Assembly (NCBI GenBank): GCA_030490835.1
Contig: CM059975.1
Span: forward strand, 11,847,579 to 11,911,578
Source: Annona cherimola
Taxonomy: Eukaryota > Streptophyta > Magnoliopsida > Magnoliales > Annonaceae
Direction: 5' to 3'
Length of the DNA stretch: 64,000 nucleotides
Of the stretch, positions 12,297-26,152 are shown piece after piece (within the stretch, counting starts at the first letter, position 1; every line of letters starts with the position of its first letter). Made by a program: the position numbers and the translations under genes. A model generated the notes under the pieces. It saw only the letters and a program-made list of their open reading frames with translations. It had not been told where the DNA came from and did no database searches.

Positions 12297-15200
12297 ATGG
12301 CCGCGGCATCATCTTCCGCCGTTGAATCCTGCACCGTCGAAACTCCCGATGGGGCGAAGCTCCACACCCGCCTCTTCAAGCCCCCCATTGAGCCCAAGGG
12401 CAATTTGGTCATTGTCCTCGTCCACCCCTACTCCGTCCTCGGCGGCTGCCAAGCCCTGCTCAGAGGGATTGCACTTGGCCTCGCTGAGAGGGGCTGGAAA
12501 GCCGTCACCTTTGATATGCGCGGCGCCGGAAGGTCCACCGGCAGACCGTCTCTCACTGGCTCTGCTGAAATCCGCGACGTCATTGCTGTCTGCAACTGGG
12601 CCGCGCAGCATCTGTCGGTGGACCGGATTGTATTGGTCGGCTCTTCGGCAGGTGATGCTCTGTTTGGATTCTTTTCGAAATATTCAGTTCTTTGGGCTTT
12701 TTTTTATTTTTATTTTTTATAGATTGGACTGTCGATGGGTTCTATCCTGCTGGGCTGATGTTGCTTTCAGCGAGATGGGTTCGTGTCATTTGCAAGAGAT
12801 CTATGTTAGGGTGCCTTAGCAGGTTTTGGCCTTTGTGGATTTTACATCCGATTGAGATTTTCAGAAGTTTTTCCCCCTTGCCCCTACGTGGAGGAGTTTA
12901 AATGATGCTCTTATACTTTTATAAATTTTCGTGGTTTTTGTATTTATGAGCAAGGGTTTTTTTGTTGCTTGAATTTGGAAGAAGTTTTATCTGGAGATCG
13001 GAATTCGTATAAATGAAATTGAAGCTGCCTTTCGCTTCTGCTTCTGTTTGAAATTCATGCTCTATAAACTACAGCTGATGCAGAAATAGTGTCTAGTTGG
13101 AAAATTGAAAGAAAATGGGATCTAAACCAGAAAATTTTTCGAAGGTAGGATTTTTATTGGATCTGATGTTTAAGAGTGAGGATTAAATTTTCATCGTTGT
13201 TTAGCTTTGGGGTATTTTCATTGAGTTCTTGTGTATATTTTGATCAGTGATTTGTTCTGTTCTCATGAAGTCAGAAACGAGATCTGAGGGCTTTGTCATT
13301 TCTTTTGGATTTGTTGCGTCTCTTATTGAATTTTATGATGAAATTTGGTGTTTTCTGAAATTGATATTTGTTTATCTGAGATTTTTTTTTTCCTCGTTGG
13401 TATGGGTTATATGAGAAGATGAATTGTCTATAGAAACGCATGTTGTCGAGGTGTAGATGTTAAAGGTGTGTAATCTCATCATGGTGGAAACGCATGTTCT
13501 CTATTTCTATGAAGCTTTCCTGAATGTAATGTTGTTAAAACCAGTACACGTTGATCAATGCATCTGCCTCCGGCAGAAGGGGAAAAGAAAATAAGGCATG
13601 CGAGCATGCCAGTATACTTGCATGATAAATTCCATGGCTGTGATCATCATAATCATTTTCAGGGCCACATATGCATCCTCGATAGAGATGGTGTAATAGA
13701 AATTAAGAGTGTACATTAGCGTTCCTGTGGCTTTAGACCTCACTGATTCTACTTTGTTGTAAAGCAATTGGTTCTTATTCAAAATTTAGATGAAGTTCAA
13801 TACGTACTGATGGCTACCACAGACATGTTAGCAATCAGTGCACAAGATTGAGAGCTTTAAAATAATATCATTAAGTTCCCAAGATCCTTAAAACACTCCA
13901 AATTTTCTGTCATTTTATGCGCAGTGTCTTCTGTGGTGTCAGTGTCTAATAAATCTTTGATGTAGGTTTTTTTAATTTTAGTGTACCTATGAAAGTTAAA
14001 AATTTGTAAATAAATATTTGATGTTAGTTCTTTTTATTTTAATGTATCTATGAAAGCCAAAATTTGTATTGTAAGTTTAGTAGCATAAAGATAACATTCC
14101 GTTTCTGCAGTATGGTAGAAGCAGACAAAGGGAAGGTACATGGAAGTTTAGCCACTTGAGCTGAATACATATTTGCTCCTTTGGCATATTCGAGACATTA
14201 AAATGGTATGCTGACCACTTCTGTAGCAGGCAAGCTGATCTATCATGTATGATGTGTGTTGCTATAGGTTTTGCACTATTTCACGATCTCCGTTGGTGAG
14301 TTGTTGGCTAGTATAATTAGAATAATTGGCACTGATAGACAACCCTTAGGTTCGCTACACAGTGTAGATCTTCTGGTTTGAAAACAAGCTGTTTAATTAT
14401 TTAGGTGATTCATAGTCCAACTGCCTTTTTTTCCTAAAGCAGGCTGTTTAATAGATTTGGTGATTCTTTCAAAAAAAAAAGAAAGATTTGGTGATGTGTC
14501 CAAACTACTGTTTTTCATGTCGGTGCTGTTCTTTTGTTAATTGGCAGTGAGTGATGTAGCATGTTATTTACCATCCTGATCTACAAATTGGGCATATTTT
14601 GGTGAAAATAAAAACATTGTGTTGTAACTTGTATGTACATCAACAATAATTACGGTGATTTTTATTGTAGCCTTTTAGATATAGGAAAACGTGTTTTGAT
14701 GCTTAAGAAACGAACTTGTGACTGTTTTCAATTCTCATGCATTTGTAGATAGTATTTATTGGTTATTGCACTGAAATTGTAAATTTTTCAGAAAATTTCA
14801 TCTTCGCTTAAGTTTTCGCAGCCGCAGAAGGTTACTAAAATGTCTTTTAGATATCCTGGTATATGTTTGATTGAGTGTTGTGCTGAAGTAGTACTTTTAA
14901 GTTGTATGTTCTTTGCTTCTTAGAAAGCGGGATTCTTGGCGCATCATTCAAAACACAAGATCTGGATCCACTTGGCATAAAAAAGCAGGAACACCAGAGT
15001 CCACTTCTGGGCCGGGTTTTTTGCCAATTTGGTGAATTGTGCATTTTGTGACCGCAATCAAACATATACCAAATGGACAACCTATACTTGCATAACTCAG
15101 ACTTTAACCTATACGCATGTAACCCAACCAAATGGATATATGTTTAATTCAGCATTAATGAACAAAATGATCTGACATGAGAGACTTGTAGCAGATATAC

Positions 15201-16247
15201 TTTTGATATGTTGGGCACCAGTGGCCTTGTTAATGCCTGCAGTGTCTTCATGTGGTATGAAATGCCTTCTATAGTCTGTACCAGGAGAGCGCATTTCCTG
15301 CACTTTTAGGAGGCCATCCTTTTTGATAGCCATCAAGCTCGAATGGGGCTAAGATTGTACAAAAGCAAGATTGTTTGGGATTGTGATTCCCAGTTGAGTT
15401 TTGACCTACAGAGGGGCTACTAATTTTAAGGGTGCTTTTATCATTCTTTTTTTGAGAGTTTGATTATAAATAGCTTATTATAAACTGCAGTATTTATGGT
15501 GAATAAATTTGTTATTCTTTATTCTTTTTTGTTTTCTTAAGAAACTAGACTGCTGGAGTTATTCCCTTTGGAGTGAGGCCCTAACCTAGGAGTAATTCCT
15601 AGGATCTCTTCTTCTTGTGGTTCTTATTTTGTTATATTCTCAAATCATCCCAAAATCCCTTTCCACTTCAAAACTATAATTTAAAAATGCTTCATTAGAG
15701 ACCCCATCCTTCCCACTTGTGCAATGTGATGAAAACCACCATTGCAGCATACTCTTTTGAGTTGTCTCACTCATTTAGCATCTGCCTCACTGCGCATGGA
15801 ATAGTTTCTTGTTTCACTACTTGTTGGTTTCCTCAATGCACCGCAATGGATTTGGTGAAGGTCATTTCAAGAAATTGGTAATTGTATGCCTTAAAGAAGC
15901 TTTGCTCACACTTGTCTCTCTCAGGTGCACCAATATCAGGGTCGGCGGTGGACCAGGTGGAACAGGTTGTAGGTTATGTGAGTATAGGTTATCCCTTCGG
16001 ATGGACAGCATCCATCCTCTTTGGCAGGCATCATAAAGCCATTCTACAGTCTCCCAAGCCGAAGCTCTTTATCATGGGCACCAATGATGGGTTTACAAGT
16101 GTAAAGCAATTGGAGAACAAGCTGAAATCTGCAGCTGGACGTGTTGAAACCCATTTAATACAGGGTGTTGGTCACTTCCAAATGGAGGGCCCTGCATTTG
16201 ATGATGATATGGTGAACCTGATTATTCGCTTCATCGAATCCTTGTAG
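12297..16247 (+). CDS. Alpha/beta hydrolase superfamily protein, two exons
   Basis: Exon 1 is 12297-12651, exon 2 is 15925-16247; joined they give 225 residues. The junction is phase 1 with canonical ends (GCAG|GTGATG and CTCTCAG|GTGCACC) and rebuilds the nucleophile elbow GSSAG (residues 115-119, Ser117). The other triad members are Asp173 in GTNDGFTS and His202 in GVGHFQ. HPYSVLGG (43-50) fits the oxyanion-hole region and DMRGAGRS (73-80) the usual strand-loop. The length suits the small plant esterase-like proteins of this superfamily; there is no signal peptide. Substrate unknown, cytosol likely. The 3.27-kb intron is long compared with the 0.68-kb coding region. Exon 1 is GC-rich and exon 2 is not. 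The neighbour EML gene is convergent. Confidence 0.9.
13951..14070. repeat. Imperfect tandem duplication, about 60 bp x 2, in the hydrolase intron
   Basis: Copies begin aaatctttgatgtaggtt (13951) and aaatatttgatgttagtt (14012), with a 61-bp period and several substitutions. Non-coding. Confidence 0.75.
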
Positions 16248-17110
16248 CAGCAGCAACTGATTCTGCAAGCTTGGTATGTACATGATTCAGATTTAGAATT
16301 TGTAAGATGCTCTAGGTGTTTTGGAAGGAGCGCAGAAGTGGTGACCAGCTGCAGGGGCCTTCCTGTTGTTGTGTATTTTAGCTCTTCATAGCTGTTGTTT
16401 AACTGCTGATTTGAGTAGTTTTCTGTGCAACAATCTTTCACCATAAGCCAGGTGCAAACAGAACTACACATTCTATATAGCAAGGAAGACTATCCAAGCA
16501 TTGCACGAGCCAGAAATCAACCCCCTTCCAAACAATGTAGCGAGAAAATCCCATATTCAGGATTTACTGGCAGTACATTGCTTAGATCCAATTTAGGTTA
16601 TTAGTATTTTGACAAGCATTGTCAGGTTAAGAAAAAAGGAACACGCAAAAAGCAAATATTACCACAGTAATGATTTCACTACAAATGAGTTGCCTTTTTC
16701 CCCCCGAGAGAATTTGTTTATTATGGTAATTTTTTTTACAGGAGCATCTCAGTACTTCAAGAAACAATTTCAGCTGATAGACCACCAGCTTTACACGGGC
16801 AAACAACATCATCTCAAACTTGAACGTATCATGGCAACATCATTTCAGCCAATAAATGATAGAAAATTCTACATAGGATTTTACAAATTTGATGTTAGGC
16901 AAGAAATCTAGCTGGTTATGAACTTGGATGTCCTTTATAATCCAGCCTGCAATCTGGAGCGATGCTTGCCATTATAGATCATGCTGTCACCCTCTACACG
17001 GGGGCTGCTGCGCCATCGCCTTGATTTTCTTTGCCATGCTGTTGGCCGCTCTGCCCTTGTGCTTGATCCTTAGATTGCGCATGTGGCTCTGTTCAGCCAA
17101 TGCCCCATCA
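16248..17110. other. Shared 3' region of two convergent genes
   Basis: This lies between the hydrolase stop and the EML stop and should hold both 3' untranslated regions. A minus-strand open stretch at about 16940-17118 could instead be extra coding sequence of EML (see that entry). No other gene is seen. Confidence 0.5.
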
Positions 17111-20100
17111 TCATGCAGCTCATTTACAAAAAAAAATAAATTACAGAAATAGGGAATAAAAGGGGGGGAAAAAGAAAGAAGAATGACGGTTGATTTAAAG
17201 CATGCAGAGGTTGATACCAGTGAACATATATTACATCAACAAATCCAATATTGAATTTCAAAAATATTGGCTGCCTCAGGCTAGCCACAAAAACCGATGA
17301 CAGGAACTAATCCAAATATTGAATTTCGAAACACATAGAACCCCAATGTAAACTAGCCACCGTTGCCTCTGATGTCTATTTCTCACAATTAAGAAAATAC
17401 AAACGAAAACTTAAATATTGTCAGCAGATGTTGTCTAATGTCCCATCAATGCGTTTCAGGATTCGCCCTAAACGTGGCTGCTGACAGATGAAAAATCAAC
17501 TAGCAGCAGTACATGGTGGGTGAAAAGCCTAGCTAGCTAGCAAATGGCCTTGTTCCCATCTCCCTCCTACACAAAAGATGCATGAAGAAAAAACCCACAA
17601 ATTTTGCAGGCTGCGGGTCCTCATTCTTCGTGTTGGAAGCCTAAAGGCATAAAAAATGCCATAAAAAGTTATAAAACAAACATCCCACTCATCATTCTAA
17701 ACAAGTATGCCCATCCACCAAGTACAACCTGCAAACCGTCCACAACTCTGCATTCATGATGAATTTGGACAGCCTCAGCAAATGGGAGTCAAGTTCCCAA
17801 ATAAGGCCAATTGGAATAACTAATTACAAATTGGGGACAAGGTCCCCAAACAATTGATGCTCAGGATCTGCAATTTGTTTGTATCCTGAGTGATTGCACT
17901 AAACGGTGCAGGTCAACCACAACTAGAACAACATCAAGACATTTCACTACCACACGGAACAAGGAAGCCAATGGCGATAAAGAATAATGGTCAGGCCAGC
18001 AATGTGAAAAAATAGATTTCTTTCCCTGAATTTAGAAAACATGATACATTATATGTACAAGCGCCAGATGGCATTTTATGCTTGGAAACATAGGCCTACA
18101 ATAAAAAGTTAGCGGGTGGGCCTATATGTATTTACCACTTTCGCCATCAGATGCATCTGCGAGCCTTGAAATGACATCCACCAATGACTGCTCATGCTCC
18201 TGCAAATACAACCAGAAAACTCTCCAGTTTGTTTCCAGGTGAGGAAGTGTATGAAAGATGAACAGCATTGAGAAGGGATTGGCTCTTACTTTTAGCACTT
18301 TCCTTGCCTTCTCCATCTCAAGAGGGTCAGGATGGCTTGAACTGAAAACCCTTTCCACCTACCCAAGATGACAGCAACAAAAAACAAAATGGTAGAATGA
18401 ATAAGCAAATCCATGCACAATGCACTTCAGGCTATGTTGTTTTTGTTTTTATCTTTTCAATTTCTTTACCTCCTTAATCAGTGTCTCCGTGTGAAGTATT
18501 TCAATTTCATCTGAACCCTTGTTCCATGCACCATTCTGCTGCGTCAGCATATCTTTGTTGCTAGTGTGCTTTTGCCCCTCTCTCAATTTGCCTGTACGAC
18601 GGGTAGCGCCACCAATGCCCATTGAATTCTTAGGCCCATGACCTGGTCCACCATGGCCTATTGGAACACCATCTAACCATCTAATATCTTCTGGTGATAT
18701 CTGCCATAGGTAAAATTTTTTAACAATGTCAATCTGCATATCTTTAGTCCTTCAGAATTTTTGCTTTTAATAATTATTACACCACTAGTAATCTAAATCA
18801 TTAGAACATGTTCATGGAAAATTGTGTTCAGGCACCACAAAATTCAGCAGTCACCATATTGGTGATTGACAAAAAATTGCTTCAAGGGAAAGAAAGGGCG
18901 AGGGGACTTGTGTGGCTAACCCACTGCTGCAATCGAGCTTGTAATGACAACTACAATGTAAATGGGGAAAACTATGCATAAAAAGATGAAAAACAGGATG
19001 AATGCATAAAAAGATGCAAAACAGGATGATGAAATTGACCCACCATGCAACTACTGCGCTGTGATATGATTGTAAATGGTGGATTGTTTCACATTATTTT
19101 AAAAAATCCAATCTGAATCTCAGTGTTCGGAGATTGTTTTTTTTTTTTTATGCTAGGTAATGGAAATTTCATATAGACAACCGGATATTTCAGCAGCAGC
19201 TGGTAACATTTGCTAGTATTCGACATTATTAAGTAATCAAACTACATCAACATCATCATAAGCCATTTGCCACCTAAATGAGATCAAGTTATCAAACTCC
19301 ATGAACGTTACAAACGGTGGAAAGTCTGTCATTGTATTATTAGGAAAGGCTTTAATAGGACTCCAAAAATTAATCTTCGCTGCTTGGTATTTCCCAGTTT
19401 TTACTAGAAAATGATCAAATCTCCAGCCCCACTATGTGCCAACCATCCATTCCAAGTCACAAAACCAAAATGACCTGCAACTGCAATTCAAGAAAAAGCA
19501 AGAGAAAGGTGCAGAATAATGCATTTAATGGCATGCAAGATCTCCCAAGCTTAATCATTGGACCTTCGTCCAGAGTACAGTAGTAATCCAACCAGCATTC
19601 TTTAGTGTTTACTCTAAAACTACCAGAGTGCATGAAGCAAGAGAAACATCAGAATGGAAGAATATATTTGAAGGTCTCAAAGGATGCAACTTCCTTGACA
19701 AGTTGTACCACAAGGGAACCTCAAAAAGACCTGTGCCTACTCTACAATTCTACATCATTCCTCCAGAAGATACTACTATTATAGAATGGAAGAATATATT
19801 TGAAGGTCTCAAAGGATGCAACTTCCTTGACAAGTTGTACCACAAGGGAACCTCAAAAAGACCTGTGCCTACTCTACAATTCTACATCATTCCTCCAGAA
19901 GATACTACTATTATAGAATCTTCAATGGTCATCTATGCAATTCTATGAATCTTCATAAATTTCTACGAGCAGTTAGACAACTGTGAATCTCTGTCAAAAT
20001 ACGGATGAACAGTCCATGGCACATTGCAAGCAATCTCTAGGTTATCAACTTTGCATCAGATGTTTAAACAGATTTTCCATGCCTTCTTGGCCCATGAGAC

Positions 20101-23100
20101 AAACCTTTCTTTAATTTAGTCCCAAGCATATTGCATGACCATCCGCATCCACTCTATAATCAATCAGTGACATATTCCATGCCCATCCCTCCAGTCAGTC
20201 TATGACATCTTGCAACATAATCTCTTCAGGACATACTGACTGAATTAATCACACGCTATCCATCTATGTGAATTGATTGAAAAGCTCTTTACAATGTAGC
20301 ATCTGATTAGTCCATGACAGTGTCAACATCTTTTGTGATTGGTCCATGACATACCATACCACAACCTATTTATTACATACTGCACAAAAATCCTCCCTCA
20401 TCTACAATAGCGTGACTTTGGGTCAGATTCATCTCCAAGCTTTGGATAGATTCCTCAACCTCAAGTTGAGAATGACCTGTGTAATTGTTTAAAGTTTCAA
20501 ACAATAGAATGATATTGGCCCATCCAAACTGATTCATTGACAGCTTGTTCAGGAAGATGCTCTTTCCCAACTTCCCCTAACAGATGTAACATTTATGAAC
20601 TTCCACCAATCTCTAACTGCCATATAATGTTCTTGTCACTATCTTAATTTTTCATTACTACTTGATATTTTTAACATCCAAAAAGGTTTACGTATTTTGT
20701 CTCCATTCGCTTAATCATTGACATAAACTATTTTCATACTGACATCATTTCTTCTCCATCTTCACACTTCAACTAAACTGTCTGTCATCCTCTTTTTGTC
20801 CTAATGTCCACTTTCCAAACAGCCCTTTGAAGAAAATAAAAAGTGAAAAATGAAACACCTTTATCACAAACAAAACCAGTATTAACCATACCAACACGCA
20901 CATGCTTAAAACCCACCAACACAGATGCTAGTGCTTAAACACACACAAGATTTAATTTAGCTTTTTTTGCTTTAAAATTAGCCATAAGCTAAGTATGTCA
21001 ACCTATCGACACTATGAAAGATTGTGGCAACCATGAAAGACAGTTGACCCAGATACAGATATGGAAGATCTGTCAAGAGGAAGAAAAGAGCAAGTAAATT
21101 TACATCTTTCAGGTTGACCCATTCAAATGCCTCATTTGGTGTATTTATGTCATAAACCAGGCGATGAAGACCCTGAAAATGATTTAAAGATGAAATTTCA
21201 GCTACAGAACATTTCAATACACATCAATGAACCAAAAATTAAAAAGAGATATTGGGGGCAGACCTTCTCTGCATCATAGGCAGTTATAACGGCCTCATAG
21301 AAGTTATTATCTTCAGGCCACCTAGTCATTACCTTCCGCCCAATTAGAGGATCAAACGTTCCTGCTTCTGTTGGTTCAGTACTCACAAGTGCATCAGAGG
21401 AACCTCGATTGATAATTTGACCCCTTCCAGCTAGACCTGTAGAAGCATACTGAAAGGATCACAATGACAAGACACCAATCAGTGCCTGGACTTTGGATAA
21501 AAAATGATAGAGGAAAGGGAAAACACATACTGAAGAAAGGATAAAGTAAATGAACCATACTGTGCCCAATACAATTGGTTTGTTCAAAATCTCTTACTTA
21601 CTGGTTTAGGCTTCTTGGTTTTGCCTCCAGGAACAGCTCCTCTTTTCACAGCTGATGCTGAAAATGTTTGATGATGCAAAGAAGCAGATGGTGCACTTAA
21701 AGACAGAGAAGGCAGTGATTGCAATGTCTTTTGTCTTTTACGAGATCCAGACACAGTAGGGCTCGGTACTGACCCATGAACTGTCTGAGAAACACTAGGA
21801 AAGCCGGGTCGAACACCACCACCCTTTCTCCATTCCCTAATGGGACAAGGAGTTTCTGGTTAGAAGCTAGAAAATCAAAATTGATTAACATTTCTGCACA
21901 CAGTTACCAGAAAAAATGATAACTGCCCATCAATAAATATCAGACCTTATCCTCCGAATGATGTCATCGGCATTAACCCTGCCAAGAAGTTCTCGGTGTT
22001 CCTCATCGGATACCCTCAATTCCTTTCTAAGCTCAGTTATCAAGCTTTCTTTTTCCTGGAAAAAAAAAATCATATTTGACGTCAAAACCATTCCAAAATT
22101 TTAAGGGAAGCCAGACAATTAGATGGTGATGGGGCACATTGTGAGCAGCTAAATACCCAAGTAATGGCATCGGATTGAGCTTTGAATGCCCTTAGCACCG
22201 AACAATATGCCTCCTGCTCAAGCTGATGGATCTGGGTTTCCATGTCATTAGTTATTCCAGAATAACCATGAACACCTACAGCAGTTCTTCCGTTTCCAGA
22301 GACCCGTCCTCCCCTAGAAATTCTGTTCTGGTGTGGTGGAGGAAGATCATCATCTGTTCCTGCCATAAGTAAGGGAGAAGAAGGAAAGTGTCACTAAATA
22401 AGCATGAATGTATCAATCAAAAGAAATCATACATGATAGAACTTGTTCACTTCAGTCCAGATCTGCCTGTTCATTGCCAACCATCTCAACACATTGCAAA
22501 CAGAACCAGTTTGTACAACCATGAATGTAAAACCAATATCATGAGTACACATCGACAACTATAAGTGTCTCCCAGTGCTTATTGTGAATAATAGGACTTT
22601 GTTTGACCATTACATTGACCATTTCAAAGAACATCAATAGGGACACCTTTCTGCATGTTCAGATTTTTGTTCCAATAATAGGCATTGCCGGTCCACATAG
22701 ACATTTAACTAAGGAGCGAAAAGTGCCGCAGTCACGCGGACAACGAGAATTCCTTTTTTTCCAAAGCCACTGTGAGGCTTCTTCGCTGGAAAGAAAGAAA
22801 GTTGTGTTTTTGGATAAAATACGAATATTCAGCAGATTAAAAAATATAAACCTCTATTTCTATACGAGAGAATATTTTGAACTTTAGGATTGTAGAGGGG
22901 AATAAAGCAGCCATTTGGGGTAATTGCATACCAAAACCCTAATTCTCGGAATTATATAAAAATAATAATAATAGTTCATCACAGAACAAAGAACTTCACA
23001 GCTAAACATGACAAGGTGCCCTGTGTCCAGTATCACTCGAAACAACACTAATTAAAATGCTAGAGCCAACCGATCACCCCTTGTTTAGTGTTTCCCAGCC

Positions 23101-23471
23101 GGGCCTCCAATGGAAGACGCAACGTCAGGAAAAAAATATATATATATATTTTCTTCGTTCAAGGAAAACAACTACCAAGTCCAACCATCACATTTACAAG
23201 CAAAAAGAAACATCTTTGACCACTTCGAACAAGAAAAATCTGGCTCAACACCGTAATTACCAAAAAATCACACTCAGAAGTCCTATTTGCTCCTACCGCA
23301 ACTCGCTCATCAAGTCAAGTAAAACAAAGGAAGAAGAAGGTGACAGGAAACCCTTCTCCAAAACCCTAACCCTAGTTCAAGGAAACAGTCATGAAATCCC
23401 TAAAGAGAGAGAAGAAGCGATGGCACGGACCGAAGCAACTCACCGCTGCTGTCTGAGGGGCCGTAATCCAT
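17111..23471 (-). CDS. EML3: EMSY-LIKE protein (ENT + Agenet/Tudor-like domains), ten exons
   Basis: Exons on the minus strand: 23471-23444, 22359-22157, 22055-21946, 21836-21602, 21449-21264, 21172-21104, 18700-18470, 18358-18290, 18199-18136, then a last exon from 17118. All but the last are joined in phase at GT-AG sites, giving about 400 residues, near the size I recall for Arabidopsis EML3. The start is [10 protein letters not shown] in a 28-nt exon; the ATG at 22366 is only the intron end (TATGGCAG). An ENT domain covers about 47-118 ([20 protein letters not shown]), a Ser-rich linker follows, then an Agenet/Tudor-like domain at 224-285 ([20 protein letters not shown] to ISPEDIRW), and a C-terminal helix ([17 protein letters not shown]). 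Family members are nuclear chromatin readers linked to defence and seed development. The last exon is uncertain: the acceptor at 17119 gives a stop almost at once (17113-17111), while a later acceptor would add about 30 residues. Confidence 0.9.
19651..19914. repeat. Exact 132-bp tandem duplication in the sixth EML intron
   Basis: 19651-19782 and 19783-19914 read as identical, and the match continues about 5 bases further. Because 132 is a multiple of three, the plus strand stays open across both copies (44 residues each, starting [11 protein letters not shown]). It lies in the 2.4-kb intron of a minus-strand gene with no matching gene structure, so the open frame is probably accidental. Identity implies a recent event or an assembly artefact. 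Confidence 0.9.
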
Positions 23472-24559
23472 CGCCAGAGTCACCGAATCGAATCCGGGGC
23501 GCAGAATCCACTGCAGATATATCGAAAATAAGAGGGGAAGAGGGAGGAAGGAAGGGCGGGCGAGGCAAGGGATGCTGAAGGGGATTTCCGGATGGGCAAA
23601 AGATCGGCGATCTATTCCGAGTGCTGAGGTTTTCAGCTTAGTGCGAGCCGAGGAAGGACTGCATAGAGCGGCAAATCGCGCGGAAATGGCGATTTATTGA
23701 CGTCGAGCGAGACGGAGGGTAGCAGGCGCTGTACCGATCGCGGCTGGGCGAAAAACCGCGGACTTGAAATCGCTGTTGGGCGCGATTGCATATTCGTTAT
23801 CGAGTTATTTTCGAATATACTCGCCACATTTAACCTTAATTTTAAATATATTTATTATATTTTTAAAGTTTTAAATATATTTACTATATTTACATTTAAT
23901 TTTAAAAATATTCATTCAATAATTTAACATCGTTAGAAAATACATAAAATTACTAATATACTTCTCAAATTTATGACACGGTTGAAAAAATTGAAAGTTA
24001 TAACTAGTTATTACCCTAGTTGCACATGAATTCTAAATTTAAAGCACCTTCATTTTATTTTTTATTCATTTCATCATTTTATTATTTTGCAACAGAGATA
24101 TTTTGGGTATTTAAAAAAATTTAACTAATGATTTTTGACAAATGAATATTTTGAGATTAAATGCAAACATAGTGAGTATATTTGGGATATTGAAAACGTA
24201 ATGAATATACTTTGAATTAAGGTCAAGCATAGTGTGTATGTTTGGAAATAACCTTTCGTTTTATGATCTCTTGAGTTACGATCTTTAGTCTCGATGAGGC
24301 CAAGGACTAGACAAAACTGTCATTACTAGTGGAGTTGCATAGAAAATTAAGACTCAAAAATGACTATGCTTGAACTAAAATTCAATTTTCTTATTTTTTA
24401 TAATTATTATAATAATTTTAAGATAAAAATAACATTTCTTGGCAATACAAAATTGAAAATCCTTTTTATGGTGTAATATATTGTAGATTTTACATTTTGA
24501 CGTTGTTGTCTTGATAAGAAATCCAAATTTGTTCATTAGTTTTAAAATTATTTATTGAA
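23472..24559. other. EML promoter/5' leader side of the divergent intergenic region
   Basis: GC-rich up to about 23790 (for example gagcgagacggagggtagca), consistent with the 5' leader and core promoter of the minus-strand EML gene. From there it is very AT-rich. No clear TATA box. No gene. Confidence 0.5.
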
Positions 24560-24830
24560 ACAGTGTTGGAATTTTAAAATTTTTTAATTACAAATTTTCA
24601 ATCTAAAACTTTTTATATTTTTCAACTATCTTATTTTTAATCAATTATTTACATCTTTCTATACAATTAATGCACTTTTCAATCAATTCTATATAATTAG
24701 TTATACAACTAATCAATCTATTTTAACTTTATTATATTTACTCATCATCATTATCATTATCACGTCACATTATTTTCTATAAATTTAAAAGCTTTTGCAT
24801 AAAATTTTTTATCATTTCCCAAATATATTC
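24560..24830. mobile_element. T-rich MITE copy
   Basis: Shares with the copies at 25.6, 32.0, 54.7 and 55.2 kb the ordered words ttttcaatctaaaacttttt, aatcaattatttacatcttt, cttttcaatca, atacaactaatcaatctatt, aactttatt and atcatttcccaaa. The ends resemble cagtgttgga and tttcccaaatat. No coding capacity. Confidence 0.6.
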
Positions 24831-25594
24831 TTAATTAGAAACTTAGTTTGATCTAAATTAAATCTTTATATAATGTTATTGATAAAAGTGATAAAGTTAT
24901 ATGATTAATATTTGAGGAAAAATTCTTTTCCTCTAATTTCCACTATTTTTTCAAATATTTCTATATAACTTTATTTTATTTCAAATTTTGTCTCTTTTAT
25001 CCCAATAATTATTTTTATCATATTGCATTCGATCTTTTTTCTCTTCCCGAACCGGCTTCTGTTTTACAGCTATGGAGGTAATATTTATATCAATTAGAAA
25101 ATGATTTTCTTTCTTTAAAAAGTTTTTTATAACAAAATTTGTTGATGTGAAAAAAGTTAGGTTCCCAAAATATATGAGGAGCATGCTACTATCCATGCAC
25201 ATTGAAGCGTTATATTTCAATAGAACTTGGATTGCAATAATAACGATAAAAGTGGGAAACAAGTAGTATTGAAAAAAGTTGTGAACAGGTTGATTTAAAT
25301 ATAACGTTGACACAATTGCATTGTCTTTACTGATAAGACTCTCTTTCGTTCATTTATCATTACAACTTATAAGGTTAGTTTTACTTACCTTCTCATCCTC
25401 GTGTCATTCGTTTCCTCCGCTAATTCCTTAACATCAAAGTTCTAATTTATTACCTTATTCAGCATGGAAAAAAGAGAAAATGCTCTGACGATGGTCGATA
25501 AATAGATCAATGAAAACCAATAATAGATAAATTAATGAAACCTAATGACTTAACACAAGTAATATTAATAGATATTAGAATGATTATAACAAAT

Positions 25595-25875
25595 ATGCAT
25601 CGGTGTGTATAGCAATTAATAAAAATATCAAGCTAACACTTTTTACTTTTAATAACTATTTTTAATCATTTTTTTTACATTTTCATATATAATTATCACA
25701 CTTTTCAATCATTTATACACAATTATCTACGCAATTAACCTATCTATTTTAACTTTATCTTTTTACTACTTACCATTACTTATATCATATCATATCATAT
25801 CATTTTTTTATAATTTAAAAACTTTTATAATAAAATTTTTCATCCAAAAGTTTTATTGCTTCCCAACACACCCTA
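25595..25875. mobile_element. T-rich MITE copy
   Basis: Begins atcggtgtgtatagca and ends cttcccaacacaccctaaat, so the ends are imperfect inverse GTGTG/CACAC. Internal words ttttactttt, cttttcaatca and ctatctattttaacttt match the family. Contains a short atatc pentamer run at about 25782-25803. Confidence 0.65.
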
Positions 25876-26152
25876 AATAAAATCCTTAAATATATTTTTT
25901 CTTACTAATTCCAAATTTAATTCTCAAGAAAATTTATCAAAATATTTTAATTTCTAATACAACTTTTATCCATTTCCAATACAATTCCATTCATTCCTGT
26001 TATTACATTCTCATCTCAGTACAGACTTCATAGGAAAATTTTGTATGGTGAAACGCCACTTAACTCCCCAAACCAAAAACAAGAATAAACGGTGCGTTTG
26101 GACTTTGGATTATTAACAAGCCGTCTTAGATCTCCCGTGGCATATCCTGTAA

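Noticed and set aside
22082..22366. Separate small minus-strand gene starting [10 protein letters not shown]
   Set aside because: The ATG is part of the splice acceptor (TATGGCAG|G). The real EML start is [10 protein letters not shown] at 23471, joined in phase.
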